NCBI RefSeq assembly: GCF_029541745.1
Contig: NZ_CP089746.1
Coordinates: 5,465,559 to 5,529,558, forward strand
Length of the DNA stretch: 64,000 bases
Origin: Streptomyces sp. LX-29
GTDB taxonomy: Bacteria; Actinomycetota; Actinomycetes; Streptomycetales; Streptomycetaceae
Direction of reading: 5' to 3'
Under the pieces are notes generated by a model. That model saw only the letters and a program-made list of their open reading frames with translations. It did no database searches and was not told the DNA's origin. The first letter of the stretch is position 1. Each line of letters starts with the position of its first letter. Made by a program: the position numbers and the translations under genes. Shown one piece after another: positions 41,743 through 50,271 of this stretch.

Positions 41743-42837
41743 ATGGCCGGGCGTGGAGACCCTCCCGAGGGGACACCCGAGGGCGTCCCGGGAGGTGCTG
41801 ACGACGAGTACCGTTCCGTCGTCTTCGACGAGGACTTCGTCCGGGCTGCCCGCCTCCAGGAGTTCTCGGCCGAGGAGCGCCAGGGTGACCACGCGCCTGC
41901 CGTCCGTAGTCGGCACCTCTGGTCCCGCGCCAGGGCCTCCCGGCAGGCCGTCATCCTGGTCATCCTCATAGCCGCGGCCTTCGCGGCGGCCGTCTACATG
42001 GGCGTGCGCCACCCCTACCAGGAACCCCGCCCGCGGCCCGCCGAGACGCTGCGCAGCACCGTGATCCCGCTCGCCCCCGCCGACCCCGTGCCCGGCGGAT
42101 CGCCGGCCGACCTGTTCCGGCACAGCCGCGCCGACCAGTACCGCGGCGGCGCCGACGGCGTCACCCTGCCGCCCGCGCGGCGCACCGACAACTTCTCCGA
42201 GAGCCAGGTGATGAGCGCGCTCACCACCGCCAGGGACTACGTGGTGGCGTCCGCCGTCGACCGTGAAGTGGTCCGGGGCGCCGCCACACAGCCGGTGCGG
42301 CTGCTCCTCGACGCGGCCCAGTACGGGCAGTTCGAGCAGAGCCTGGAGCGGCCCGCCGCCGACGGGCGGCACGCCGTCACCGGCTGGCTGATCCGGTTCG
42401 ACCCGGCCCAGGTGGCGCTCGCCGACGAGCCGGTGCGGGTGCGCGGCACCTTCACCGTCGACGAGGCCACCTCCAGCGCGCTGGAGGTCACCGCCGCGCA
42501 CACCTACGTCTACGCCGTGCGGCCGGCGGGCGCCGAGACCTCCGCGCCCGCCTCGCTGTACACCGTGCGCCGCGAGCTCCGGCTGCGCCTGGACCACGAA
42601 GACCTCCGCGACCACCGCGTCGAGGTCGTGCAGAGCCGGGTCCAGGCCGGCCCCCAGTCCTGCGCCGCCGACTCCGCCGCGTACCTGAGGCCGCTCCTGG
42701 CCGGCCAGCGGGCCGGCTCGGAGGCCCCCAGCCCCACCGACCCCTTCGCCCTCAGCCACGACGCCCCGCTCGCCGCCTGCGGTCTGCTCGCCCCCAGCGC
42801 CCAGCCCAGCGGCCTGCCGGCCGGGGACGACGGGTGA
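41743..42837 (+). CDS. FDEDFVR-motif membrane protein, paralogue 2
   Basis: A 364-aa protein with YRSVVFDEDFVRAARLQEFS (near residue 25), one membrane helix (VILVILIAAAFAAAVYMGV, about 70-88) and a 270-aa extracellular domain (SQVMSALTTARDYVVASAVD and on) that looks like a folded alpha/beta domain. TACTCT ends 6 nt before the ATG, so leaderless. The shared motif and layout with the previous gene show duplication. The 340-bp gap between the two (41403-41742) holds no gene I can support. Confidence 0.82.
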   Translation: MAGRGDPPEGTPEGVPGGADDEYRSVVFDEDFVRAARLQEFSAEERQGDHAPAVRSRHLWSRARASRQAVILVILIAAAFAAAVYMGVRHPYQEPRPRPAETLRSTVIPLAPADPVPGGSPADLFRHSRADQYRGGADGVTLPPARRTDNFSESQVMSALTTARDYVVASAVDREVVRGAATQPVRLLLDAAQYGQFEQSLERPAADGRHAVTGWLIRFDPAQVALADEPVRVRGTFTVDEATSSALEVTAAHTYVYAVRPAGAETSAPASLYTVRRELRLRLDHEDLRDHRVEVVQSRVQAGPQSCAADSAAYLRPLLAGQRAGSEAPSPTDPFALSHDAPLAACGLLAPSAQPSGLPAGDDG

Positions 42838-42911
42838 CGAGGACCCACGTCATACGCCCCCGAGCCATACGCCCCCGCGCCATACGACCCCCGCACCAGA
42901 CCCCACGCCAC

Positions 42912-42951
42912 GCGACCCCGCGGTCTTCGCCGCGACCCCGCGGTCTTCGCT
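42912..42951. repeat. 20-bp tandem repeat
   Basis: Two direct copies of GCGACCCCGCGGTCTTCGCC-like sequence, followed by a partial third, in the gap between two convergent genes. Confidence 0.8.
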
Positions 42952-42994
42952 ACGGTCTTCGCCGCGACAGCCCGCGAGCCCCGCGGCGCGGTCG

Positions 42995-44077
42995 CTACGA
43001 GCGGTCGGGCCCCTTGTCCGACGACGTGCCCCCGGCGCCCCCTCCGGCGCCGAACCGGTCCCGCAGCCGACCGCCCAGGTCCCCCGCGCCCCCGGCGACG
43101 TCGCGGACGAACCCCATCAGCGGGTCCTTGCTCCTGCGGACGGAGTCGGCGTAGTGGGCGGCGGACTCCTTGAAGGAGTCGGTCACCGAGGTGTTCTTGT
43201 CCTCGTCGCGCCTCGGGTAGTGGCCCTCCATGATCCGCTGGTAGTCGCGGCCGGTGGCCCACTTCTTCAGCTCGGCGGCGCGCACGGTGGTGAACGGGTG
43301 GCTGCGCGGCAGCAGGTTCATGATCTTCAGTACCGAGTCCCGCAGGTCGCCGCCCGCCTCGTACTCCTCGGCCTGCTCCAGGAACGCGTCGACGTTCATC
43401 TCGTGCAGATGGTGGCCGCCGGCCAGCTTCATCAGCCCGCGCATCGAGGCATGCAGATCCTGCCCCACCAACAGCCCCGCGCGGTCCGCGGACAGCTCCG
43501 ACTTGCGGAACCACTCCCGCAGCGCCGTGACGATCGCCATCACCGCGACGTTGCCCAGCGGGATCCAGGCGACCTTGAGCGCGAAGTTGGTGAGGAACAG
43601 CAGGACCGTCCGGTAGACGGCGTGGCCGGACAGGGCGTGCCCCACCTCGTGGCCGACGACCGCCCGCATCTCCTCCTCGTCGAGCAGCTCCACCAGGCCG
43701 GTGGTCACCACGATCATCGGCTCGTCCAGGCCGATGCACATCGCGTTCGGGCGCGGGTCCTGGGTGACGTACATGGCCGGGACCTTCGGCAGGTCCAGGA
43801 CGTAACAGGCGTCCCGCAGCATGTCGTTGAGGTGCGCGAACTGCCGGTCGCTCACCCGCACCGAGTCGGACAGGTACAGCAGCCGCAGACTGCGCTCCGG
43901 CAGCAGTCCGCTGAGCGTCTTGAAGACGGTGTCGAAGCCGCTCAGCTTGCGCAGCGCCACCAGCGCCGAGCGGTCCGCGGGATGTTCGTATGCGCGGGAC
44001 GAGATGCCCGGGAAACGTCGTCGCTCGCCGCCGGGCGGGTTCTCCCAGCCCGTGGTGCCGGTGCTGCTGTCGCTCAT
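42995..44077 (-). CDS. M48-family metalloprotease (HtpX-like)
   Basis: A 360-aa membrane-associated zinc protease. The HEVGH motif lies at 143-147 in AVVGHEVGHALSGH, with the third ligand probably in the ELSADRAGLL segment near residue 196. Two hydrophobic segments (VLLFLTNFALKVAWI; LGNVAVMAIV) follow the active site. The C-terminus is Gly/Asp/Arg-rich. Such proteins take part in membrane protein quality control. Single gene, convergent with the FDEDFVR pair. Confidence 0.9.
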   Translation of the reverse strand: MSDSSTGTTGWENPPGGERRRFPGISSRAYEHPADRSALVALRKLSGFDTVFKTLSGLLPERSLRLLYLSDSVRVSDRQFAHLNDMLRDACYVLDLPKVPAMYVTQDPRPNAMCIGLDEPMIVVTTGLVELLDEEEMRAVVGHEVGHALSGHAVYRTVLLFLTNFALKVAWIPLGNVAVMAIVTALREWFRKSELSADRAGLLVGQDLHASMRGLMKLAGGHHLHEMNVDAFLEQAEEYEAGGDLRDSVLKIMNLLPRSHPFTTVRAAELKKWATGRDYQRIMEGHYPRRDEDKNTSVTDSFKESAAHYADSVRRSKDPLMGFVRDVAGGAGDLGGRLRDRFGAGGGAGGTSSDKGPDRS

Positions 44078-44202
44078 CGAAACCCCCTACGAGTGGGCTG
44101 TCGGCGCCCCTGCGCCCCGGTGCGGCCGCGCCGCGGCCGTGGTCCCGTCCCCCGACATGCCCCCACCCTAGGTCCTCGGGGCGGAGTGGTTACCGTGGAG
44201 GC

Positions 44203-44367
44203 ATGCCCGAGATGACTGGTGTGGCCGCCGTGACCACCGAACTGCTCGCCGCCACCTCCAAGGACCAGGGACCCGGCTGGATCCTCCGCACGGTCATCGT
44301 GGTCGGCGTCGTGGGAGCCGTGCTGCTGGGGTGGTTCCTGCTGAGGGGGTACGGCGGGCGGGACTGA
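44203..44367 (+). CDS. 54-aa single-pass membrane protein
   Basis: MPEMTGVAAVTTELLAATSK and then one helix ILRTVIVVGVVGAVLLGWFLL. GGAGG is 2 nt before the ATG, so spacing is short. Divergent from the M48 gene. Function unknown; such small proteins are common before nadD in Streptomyces. Confidence 0.7.
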   Translation: MPEMTGVAAVTTELLAATSKDQGPGWILRTVIVVGVVGAVLLGWFLLRGYGGRD

Positions 44368-44436
44368 CGCAGGGACACCGCATACGATGTGGCAGACGAC
44401 TTCGCCCGCTCACATCCTGGATAGGTCCTGGCGACG

Positions 44437-44598
44437 ATGACCGCTTACAGCACCGCGCACACCCTGGCCACCCTCGCCTCCGGTGGCGAGCACGTGGACA
44501 CCCACGAGAGCATCAGCCCCTATGTGACCGGCGGCGGTGCGCTCGTCGTGCTGCTCCTGATGCTGTGGATCACCACCCGCTTCAACCGGGACCGCTGA
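44437..44598 (+). CDS. 53-aa single-pass membrane protein
   Basis: Starts MTAYSTAHTLATLASGGEHV and has one helix GGGALVVLLLMLWITTRF ending with positive charges. It lies in the same direction as the previous 54-aa gene and 114 nt before nadD. No function known. Confidence 0.72.
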   Translation: MTAYSTAHTLATLASGGEHVDTHESISPYVTGGGALVVLLLMLWITTRFNRDR

Positions 44599-44712
44599 GC
44601 CGGGACCACACGGCCGCTGCGCCGCGGTGGGCCCCCGTAGAGCCGGGTCGTGCGGTCACGCACGACCACCTGCGGCCTTGGCCGTCCACCGCGCGCAGTA
44701 GGGTCTGCACGC

Positions 44713-45324
44713 ATGGGAGAGCAGAGAGGGCCCGCGAAGCGGCGGCTCGGTGTCATGGGTGGGACGTTCGACCCCATCCACCACGGTCACCTGGTCGCGG
44801 CCAGCGAGGTGGCCGCGCAGTTCCACCTCGACGAGGTGGTGTTCGTGCCCACCGGGCAGCCGTGGCAGAAGAGCCACAAGAAGGTGTCCCCGGCGGAGGA
44901 CCGCTACCTGATGACGGTGATCGCCACCGCCTCCAACCCCCAGTTCTCGGTCAGCCGCATCGACATCGACCGCGGCGGTCCCACGTACACCACCGACACC
45001 CTGCGCGATCTGCGCGCGGAGAACGGTGACGCGGACCTGTTCTTCATCACCGGCGCGGACGCGCTGGCCCAGATCCTCACCTGGCGGGACGCCGAGGAGC
45101 TGTTCTCGCTGGCCCACTTCATCGGGGTGACCCGGCCCGGGCACATACTGGCCGATCCCGGCTTCCCGGCCGGTGGCGTCTCCCTGGTCGAGGTGCCGGC
45201 GCTGGCGATCTCGTCCTCCGACTGCCGCGCCCGGGTCGCCAAGGGCGAACCGGTCTGGTATCTGGTGCCGGACGGTGTGGTGCGCTACATCGACAAGCGC
45301 GAGCTGTACCGGCACGACTGCTGA
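44713..45324 (+). CDS. nadD: Nicotinate-nucleotide adenylyltransferase
   Basis: Adenylates nicotinate mononucleotide in NAD synthesis. The 203-aa protein has the nucleotidyltransferase motif GGTFDPIHHGH (residues 16-26) and the C-terminal ATP-binding block ISSSDCRARV, where the family more often has ISSTxIR. TAGGGT lies 8 nt before the ATG, so the mRNA may be leaderless. It is followed 13 nt later by the LCP gene, then rsfS and the phosphatase, the standard actinobacterial order. Confidence 0.95.
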   Translation: MGEQRGPAKRRLGVMGGTFDPIHHGHLVAASEVAAQFHLDEVVFVPTGQPWQKSHKKVSPAEDRYLMTVIATASNPQFSVSRIDIDRGGPTYTTDTLRDLRAENGDADLFFITGADALAQILTWRDAEELFSLAHFIGVTRPGHILADPGFPAGGVSLVEVPALAISSSDCRARVAKGEPVWYLVPDGVVRYIDKRELYRHDC

Positions 45325-45337
45325 AGGGGCACCCCCG

Positions 45338-47233
45338 GTGAACGACGGACAGGACCCGTACGCACCGCAGGATCCGTACGGCGGGCAACCGCAACCGCAG
45401 GCGTACGGCTACGACGCCTACGGCCGACCGGTGTACCAACAGCCGCAGTCGGTGCGGCAGGACGCGCAACAGCCAGCGCAGCCACCGCAGACGTACGACC
45501 CCTATGCCTCCTACGACCCGTACGAGGCATACGGCCAGCAGGTGCCCCAGCAGTACGACCCGTACGGTGCCGACGCCTACGGCCAGCGCGCCCAAGGACC
45601 GGACGGCTACGGCGGGCAGGGGCAGCAGCAGCCGCAGTCCTACACCGGGTCGCAGAGCCCCGCGTACGCCCCACAGGGGTACCCGGGGCAGGGCTACCCC
45701 CAGCAGGGCGCCGGAGGGGCGGACTACGCGCCCTACGGGGCCGCGGGGGCGGCTGAGACGGGAGTCGCCGGGGCCCCGGGAGTCGCCGGGGGCACGAGAG
45801 CCGCTGGGGCGACGGGAGCCGCCGGGGTGACGCGGCAGCAGCCCGTCGTGCCGCCGCAGCGCGAGGAGGAGCCCCGTCCCGGCTCCGGCGCCGTTCGGGA
45901 GCCCCGCGCGGGCGGGCGTCGGCGCTCCGCTGAGCCCGGGCAGGAGCCGGGCCGGGAGCCCGAGGCCGGGCCGTACCGCACCGAGCAGTTCTCCTTCCTC
46001 GAAGAGCCCGACGAGGACTCCGAGGACGTCATCGACTGGCTGAAGTTCGCCGAGACCCGGACCGAGCGGCGCGACGAGCGCAAGCGCAAGGCCCGCAACC
46101 GCGTGATCGCGCTGGTGGTCGTGCTGGCGCTGGCAGCGGTCGGCGGCGTCGGCTACCTCTGGTACGCGGGCAAGCTTCCGGGCCTCGGCGGCGGCGAGGA
46201 GAAGGCGGCCCAGGCGGGCGGCCCGCAGCAGCGCGACGTGATCGTGGTCCATCTGAAGGAGACCCGGGGCGGCGACAGCTCCACGGCGCTCCTGGTGACC
46301 AACGAGACCACCAAGAAGGGCACCACCGTCCTGCTGCCGAACGCGCTCGCCGTCGCGACCGAGGACGGCGGTTCCACGACGCTCGGCAAGTCGGTGGAGG
46401 ACGAGGGCACGGACGCGACGCGCGACGCCCTCTCCACCCTGCTCGGCGCGAAGATCGAGGGCACCTGGCAGCTGCACACGCCGTACCTGGAGAACCTGGT
46501 CGAGCTGGTCGGCGGCATCGCCCTGGACACCGATGTGACCGTCCCCTCCCCGAAGAAGGGCGAGGGCCCGCTGGTCAAGCCGGGCAAGGAGCAGTCGCTC
46601 AACGGTCGCGCGGCGGTCGCGTACGCCACCCACCGCGAGCCGGCCGAGCCGCAGACCAAGCAGTTGGCCCGGTTCGGCCAGGTCATGCAGGCCGTCCTGA
46701 AGAAGCTCTCCAGCGACGCGGACGACGCGACCGTCACCGTGCAGTCGCTCGCCCAGATCCCGGACCCATCGCTCACCGAGAAGCAGCTCGGCGCCTCGCT
46801 GGCCGGCCTCGCCGAGCAGGCCAAGACCGGCTCGTACGCCACCACGCTGCTGCCGGTGCGGCAGGACGGCACGCTCAGCGAGCAGGCCACCGAGCAGATG
46901 GTGAAGGACATCCTCGGCGGCACCGTCAAGAACACCGACCCGGGCGGGGCGCCGCGGGTCAGCGTGCGTGACGCCAGCGGCAAGGAGGGCGCCGCCGGCG
47001 CCGCCCAGGTCGCGCTGGTCAACGGCGGCTTCACGGTCGTCGCCGCCGGCAACACCGGCGGTCCGCAGCCGGCCTCCAACGTCACCTACGCCGACGAGCG
47101 GCAGGCCGAGCAGGCCCAGGAGGTCGCCAAGACCCTGGGGCTGCCGGTGACCGCCGTGAAGAAGGGCAAGGGTGCCTCCAACGCCGACGTCACGGTGGTC
47201 CTGGGCAAGGACTACAAGGGTTCGGTGGGCTGA
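45338..47233 (+). CDS. LCP-family protein with LytR_C domain
   Basis: A 631-aa protein from GTG 45338 with AAGGGG upstream. Order: Tyr/Gln/Pro/Gly-rich N-terminus (1-215, many DPYA/QQP repeats), one membrane helix (VIALVVVLALAAVGGVGYLW, about residue 255), an LCP-like domain (DVIVVHLKETRGGDSSTALL and on, 295-530) and a LytR_C domain (530-631). LCP proteins attach polymers to peptidoglycan. The usual LCP arginine cluster is not obvious, so activity may differ. Confidence 0.85.
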   Translation: MNDGQDPYAPQDPYGGQPQPQAYGYDAYGRPVYQQPQSVRQDAQQPAQPPQTYDPYASYDPYEAYGQQVPQQYDPYGADAYGQRAQGPDGYGGQGQQQPQSYTGSQSPAYAPQGYPGQGYPQQGAGGADYAPYGAAGAAETGVAGAPGVAGGTRAAGATGAAGVTRQQPVVPPQREEEPRPGSGAVREPRAGGRRRSAEPGQEPGREPEAGPYRTEQFSFLEEPDEDSEDVIDWLKFAETRTERRDERKRKARNRVIALVVVLALAAVGGVGYLWYAGKLPGLGGGEEKAAQAGGPQQRDVIVVHLKETRGGDSSTALLVTNETTKKGTTVLLPNALAVATEDGGSTTLGKSVEDEGTDATRDALSTLLGAKIEGTWQLHTPYLENLVELVGGIALDTDVTVPSPKKGEGPLVKPGKEQSLNGRAAVAYATHREPAEPQTKQLARFGQVMQAVLKKLSSDADDATVTVQSLAQIPDPSLTEKQLGASLAGLAEQAKTGSYATTLLPVRQDGTLSEQATEQMVKDILGGTVKNTDPGGAPRVSVRDASGKEGAAGAAQVALVNGGFTVVAAGNTGGPQPASNVTYADERQAEQAQEVAKTLGLPVTAVKKGKGASNADVTVVLGKDYKGSVG

Positions 47234-47470
47234 GCGCGGGGCCCTGACGGGCCGTGCCGGGCCCCGCGGGGGCCCAAGCCGGGCCCGCGGAAGGAAGGCC
47301 CGGCGCAGGAAACGGGAGATCTGGAGGCGCGGTCCGGGCGGGCGGACCGCGCCTCCGGCGCGTTCGCCCGGCGTGCCGCCGGCCGGCACGGGGCGGTCGA
47401 GGGGGATCCGAGGGGGATGGCGGTCCGCGCGCATTCCACTCCGCGCGGTGTGGCCCGTGCCGCGCGCCCG

Positions 47471-47622
47471 TCCTCGCGCGGTGGGGTGCCGGCCTGTGGG
47501 CGTGTGCGTGTCCCGCGCGGTGGGGTGCGGCCTGTGTGTGGCGCGTGTGCGTGTCCTCGCGCGGTGGGGTGCCGGCCTGTGGTGCGTGTGCGTGTCCTCG
47601 CGCGGTGGGGTGCCGGCCTGTG
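47471..47622. repeat. Four tandem repeats of about 40 bp
   Basis: The core CGCGCGGTGGGGTGCCGGCC recurs at about 47475, 47514, 47559 and 47600, separated by GTGTGCGTGTCC-like spacers. It lies in the 667-bp gene-free gap 47234-47900 between the LCP gene and rsfS. Confidence 0.85.
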
Positions 47623-47900
47623 GTGGGCGAGCGCGATGTGGTCCCAGCCGGGTGCGTCGCCCGCGTTCCCGCGCGGTGGGCGGTGTCCGGCCCCCGGCCG
47701 CGCGCTTCTCCGGCGGCGCCGTGGCCGCTCGCCCCGCGCGGTGCGGACCCCGCCCGAACAAACGGCTGGCGGAGGTGATGGTGGGCCGTGAGACCCTTGA
47801 GGTACCACATCCCGCCGACGGGTCGTACGCGTGTGCGAGTCGCTCGGTGGTCCGGACCTGCCGGACATCCCCACATCGACCCCGAGCCGAAAGCCTGCTT

Positions 47901-48347
47901 GTGACCGCCACGGACCGTTCCATCGAGCTCATCAACGCCGCCGCCCAGGCGGCCGCCGACAAGCTCGCGCACGACATCATCGCGTACGACGTCAGCGACG
48001 TGCTCTCCATCACCGACGCCTTCCTGCTGGCCTCGGCCCCCAACGACCGCCAGGTCAAGTCGATCGTCGACGAGATCGAGGAGCGGCTGAACAAGGAGCT
48101 GAACGCGAAGCCGGTCCGCCGTGAGGGCGACCGCGAGGCCCGCTGGGTGCTGCTGGACTACGTCGACATCGTGGTCCACGTCCAGCACAGCGAGGAGCGC
48201 GTCTTCTACGCCCTGGAGCGGCTGTGGAAGGACTGCCCGCAGCTGGAGCTGCCCGCCGACGCCGTCGCGACCCGCGGCAAGGCGGCGGAGTACGCCCAGG
48301 CCCAGGCCGCGGCCGGGGACGGCGGCCCGGACGGTGAGTTCCACTGA
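47901..48347 (+). CDS. rsfS: Ribosome silencing factor RsfS
   Basis: Binds L14 on the 50S subunit and blocks subunit joining in starvation. The 148-aa protein from GTG 47901 (VTATDRSIELINAAAQAAAD) has the Iojap/RsfS signature SDVLSITDAFLLASAPNDRQVK and the segment WVLLDYVDIVVHV. Its stop overlaps the probable CTG start of the next gene. Confidence 0.93.
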   Translation: MTATDRSIELINAAAQAAADKLAHDIIAYDVSDVLSITDAFLLASAPNDRQVKSIVDEIEERLNKELNAKPVRREGDREARWVLLDYVDIVVHVQHSEERVFYALERLWKDCPQLELPADAVATRGKAAEYAQAQAAAGDGGPDGEFH

Positions 48348-48997
48348 ACGGAAGCAAGGGCGGTCGCGGCCGTCGCATCGTGCTGTGGCGGCACGGCCAG
48401 ACCTCCTGGAACCTGGAGCGCCGCTTCCAGGGCTCCACGGACATCGAGCTGACCGAGACCGGCGTCGCGCAGGCGCGCCGGGCCGCCCGGCTGCTGGCCT
48501 CGATGAAGCCGGACGCGATCATCGCCTCCGACCTCAAGCGGGCCACGGCCACCGCGGCCGAGCTCGCGGCCGTCACCGGCCTGGAGGTCGCGCACGACGC
48601 CGGGCTCCGGGAGACCTACGCCGGCCACTGGCAGGGGCTCACGCACGAGGAGATCATCGAGCGCTTCGGCGAGCAGTACGCCGCGTGGAAGCGCGGTGAG
48701 CCCGTGCGACGCGGTGGCGGCGAGCTGGAGACTGAGGTCGCCGACCGGGCGGCGCCGGTGGTCCGCGCCGCCGCCGAGAAGCTGCCGGACGGCGGCACGC
48801 TGGTGGTGGTCAGCCACGGCGGCACCATCCGCACGACCATCGGCCGGCTGCTCGGGCTGGACTCCCACTCCTGGGAGGCGCTCGGCGGGCTGACCAACTG
48901 CTGCTGGTCGGTGCTGGGCGAGGGCGCGCGCGGCTGGCGCCTGCTGGAGCACAACGCCGGCACGCTGCCGGAGCCGGTGCTCGGCGACGACGTCTGA
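48344..48997 (+). CDS. Histidine phosphatase (phosphoglycerate mutase family), probable CTG start
   Basis: Phosphohydrolase with the RHG motif (residues 16-18 of LWRHGQTSWN) and the second catalytic His in VVVSHGGTIRTTIGR. The frame is closed by a TGA at 48335, and the first ordinary start, GTG 48380, would cut off the first beta strand RRIVLW. The CTG at 48344 (LNGSKGGRGRRIVLW) has GGTGAG 5 nt upstream and overlaps the rsfS stop (CTGA). Product 217 aa; substrate unknown. Last gene of the nadD cluster. Confidence 0.88.
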   Translation: MNGSKGGRGRRIVLWRHGQTSWNLERRFQGSTDIELTETGVAQARRAARLLASMKPDAIIASDLKRATATAAELAAVTGLEVAHDAGLRETYAGHWQGLTHEEIIERFGEQYAAWKRGEPVRRGGGELETEVADRAAPVVRAAAEKLPDGGTLVVVSHGGTIRTTIGRLLGLDSHSWEALGGLTNCCWSVLGEGARGWRLLEHNAGTLPEPVLGDDV

Positions 48998-49131
48998 CCT
49001 CGGGCAGGCCCTCCGACGACGGTCCCGGAGGGCCTCCGAACCCCGGATTTCACTTTCTGGCGGTGCGCAGGCTAAAGTTCTTCTTGTTCGCAGGGACGGC
49101 GGGGAAAACCCCGACGAAACCAAAGAACAGC

Positions 49132-49204
<73 letters not shown>

Positions 49205-49209
49205 CAATC

Positions 49210-49244
49210 AAGATCCCGCTCCCCTATCAGGGGGGCGGGATCTT
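49210..49244. terminator. Terminator after tRNA-Ala copy 1
   Basis: AAGATCCCGCTCCCC pairs with GGGGGGCGGGATCTT around TATCA, 6 nt after the tRNA. Confidence 0.85.
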
Positions 49245-49271
49245 CTGCGCATGCGGCCGCAACCCATGGGC

Positions 49272-50159
49272 TCACGCCGTCGTCGCCTGCGCCGACGCGG
49301 GCGAAGGCGCGTGCTCCGGCTCCGGACGCAGCCTCCGGAGCCGGCTCAGCCGCTCCCAGCTCTCCGCGTCGTTCGGGGTGTAGACGACGATCCGGTTCTC
49401 CGGCATCCCGTTGATCGACAAGGAGACCGAGGTCATCCGCAGCCGGTCGACGTCGGGGTGCCAGAAGGTCTTCACCCGCGGGCCCGGCTCGACGACGTCG
49501 CCGCTCCGCCACAGCTCGGCGAAGCGCGGGCTGGCGGCCGACAGCCCGCGGACGAAGTCCTCCCAGGCGGGCTCGCCCACATGGCGCCCGTAGGCGCTGC
49601 GCAGGGTCGCCACCATCACCGGCAGCTCCCTGTCCCGGTAGACGAGCGGACAGGCGCTCACGTCGACGGTGAAGAGCATCCACAGCACGTTGCGCACCCG
49701 CCCCTCGCGGAGCAGGGGCACGTCGAACAGATGGCGGTAGGCGGGGTTGGTCGCGAGGATGTCGTACCGCGCGTTGTAGACCACCGCCGGATGCGGGTCG
49801 AGCGCGTCGATGATGCCCTGGACCTCGGCGCCGACCTGCCACGCGTCCCCGATCGGGCCGGGCGCGTACGCCACCTCCGCCAGGTGGTAGAGGTGCTCCC
49901 GCTCGGCGGCGTCCAGCCGTAGCGTGCGCGCCACCGCGTCCAGCACCTGGGCGGAGGCGTTGATCGGGCGGCCCTGCTCCAGCCACGTGTACCAGGTGAC
50001 GCCGACGCCGGAGAGCTGCGCCACCTCCTCGCGGCGCAGTCCGGGGGTACGGCGCCGCAGTCCGGGCGGCATCCCCACGTCCTGCGGGGTCACCCGCGCT
50101 CGGCGGCTGCGCAGGAAGGCGGCCAGCTCGGGCCGGCGGCGCTGTGGTGTGGTGGCCAT
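49272..50159 (-). CDS. XRE-family regulator with MmyB-like ligand domain
   Basis: A 295-aa repressor-type protein. N-terminal helix-turn-helix (LRREEVAQLSGVGVTWYTWLEQGR, split around residues 42-65) and a C-terminal MmyB-type domain (PAVVYNARYDILATNPAYRH and on), which binds a small hydrophobic ligand in related proteins. It is divergent from the MFS exporter gene, the usual layout for a regulator that derepresses an efflux pump. The inverted sequence TGCC-GTAC...GGTA-CGGCA in the gap (about 50207-50252) is a possible operator. Confidence 0.9.
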   Translation of the reverse strand: MATTPQRRRPELAAFLRSRRARVTPQDVGMPPGLRRRTPGLRREEVAQLSGVGVTWYTWLEQGRPINASAQVLDAVARTLRLDAAEREHLYHLAEVAYAPGPIGDAWQVGAEVQGIIDALDPHPAVVYNARYDILATNPAYRHLFDVPLLREGRVRNVLWMLFTVDVSACPLVYRDRELPVMVATLRSAYGRHVGEPAWEDFVRGLSAASPRFAELWRSGDVVEPGPRVKTFWHPDVDRLRMTSVSLSINGMPENRIVVYTPNDAESWERLSRLRRLRPEPEHAPSPASAQATTA

Positions 50160-50271
50160 CGTCGTCACATCCCCCATGGTCGATGCCGCGTTCCGCCGCT
50201 GCCAGGTGCTGCCAGTACCAGCATCGGCGGGCTCTCGTTACCGGTATCGGCATGCGGCGAGTCTCGTGGAC

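Noticed and set aside
47471..47622. CRISPR-like array
   Set aside because: The repeats are nearly contiguous with short, similar spacers and no cas genes are present. It is a minisatellite.
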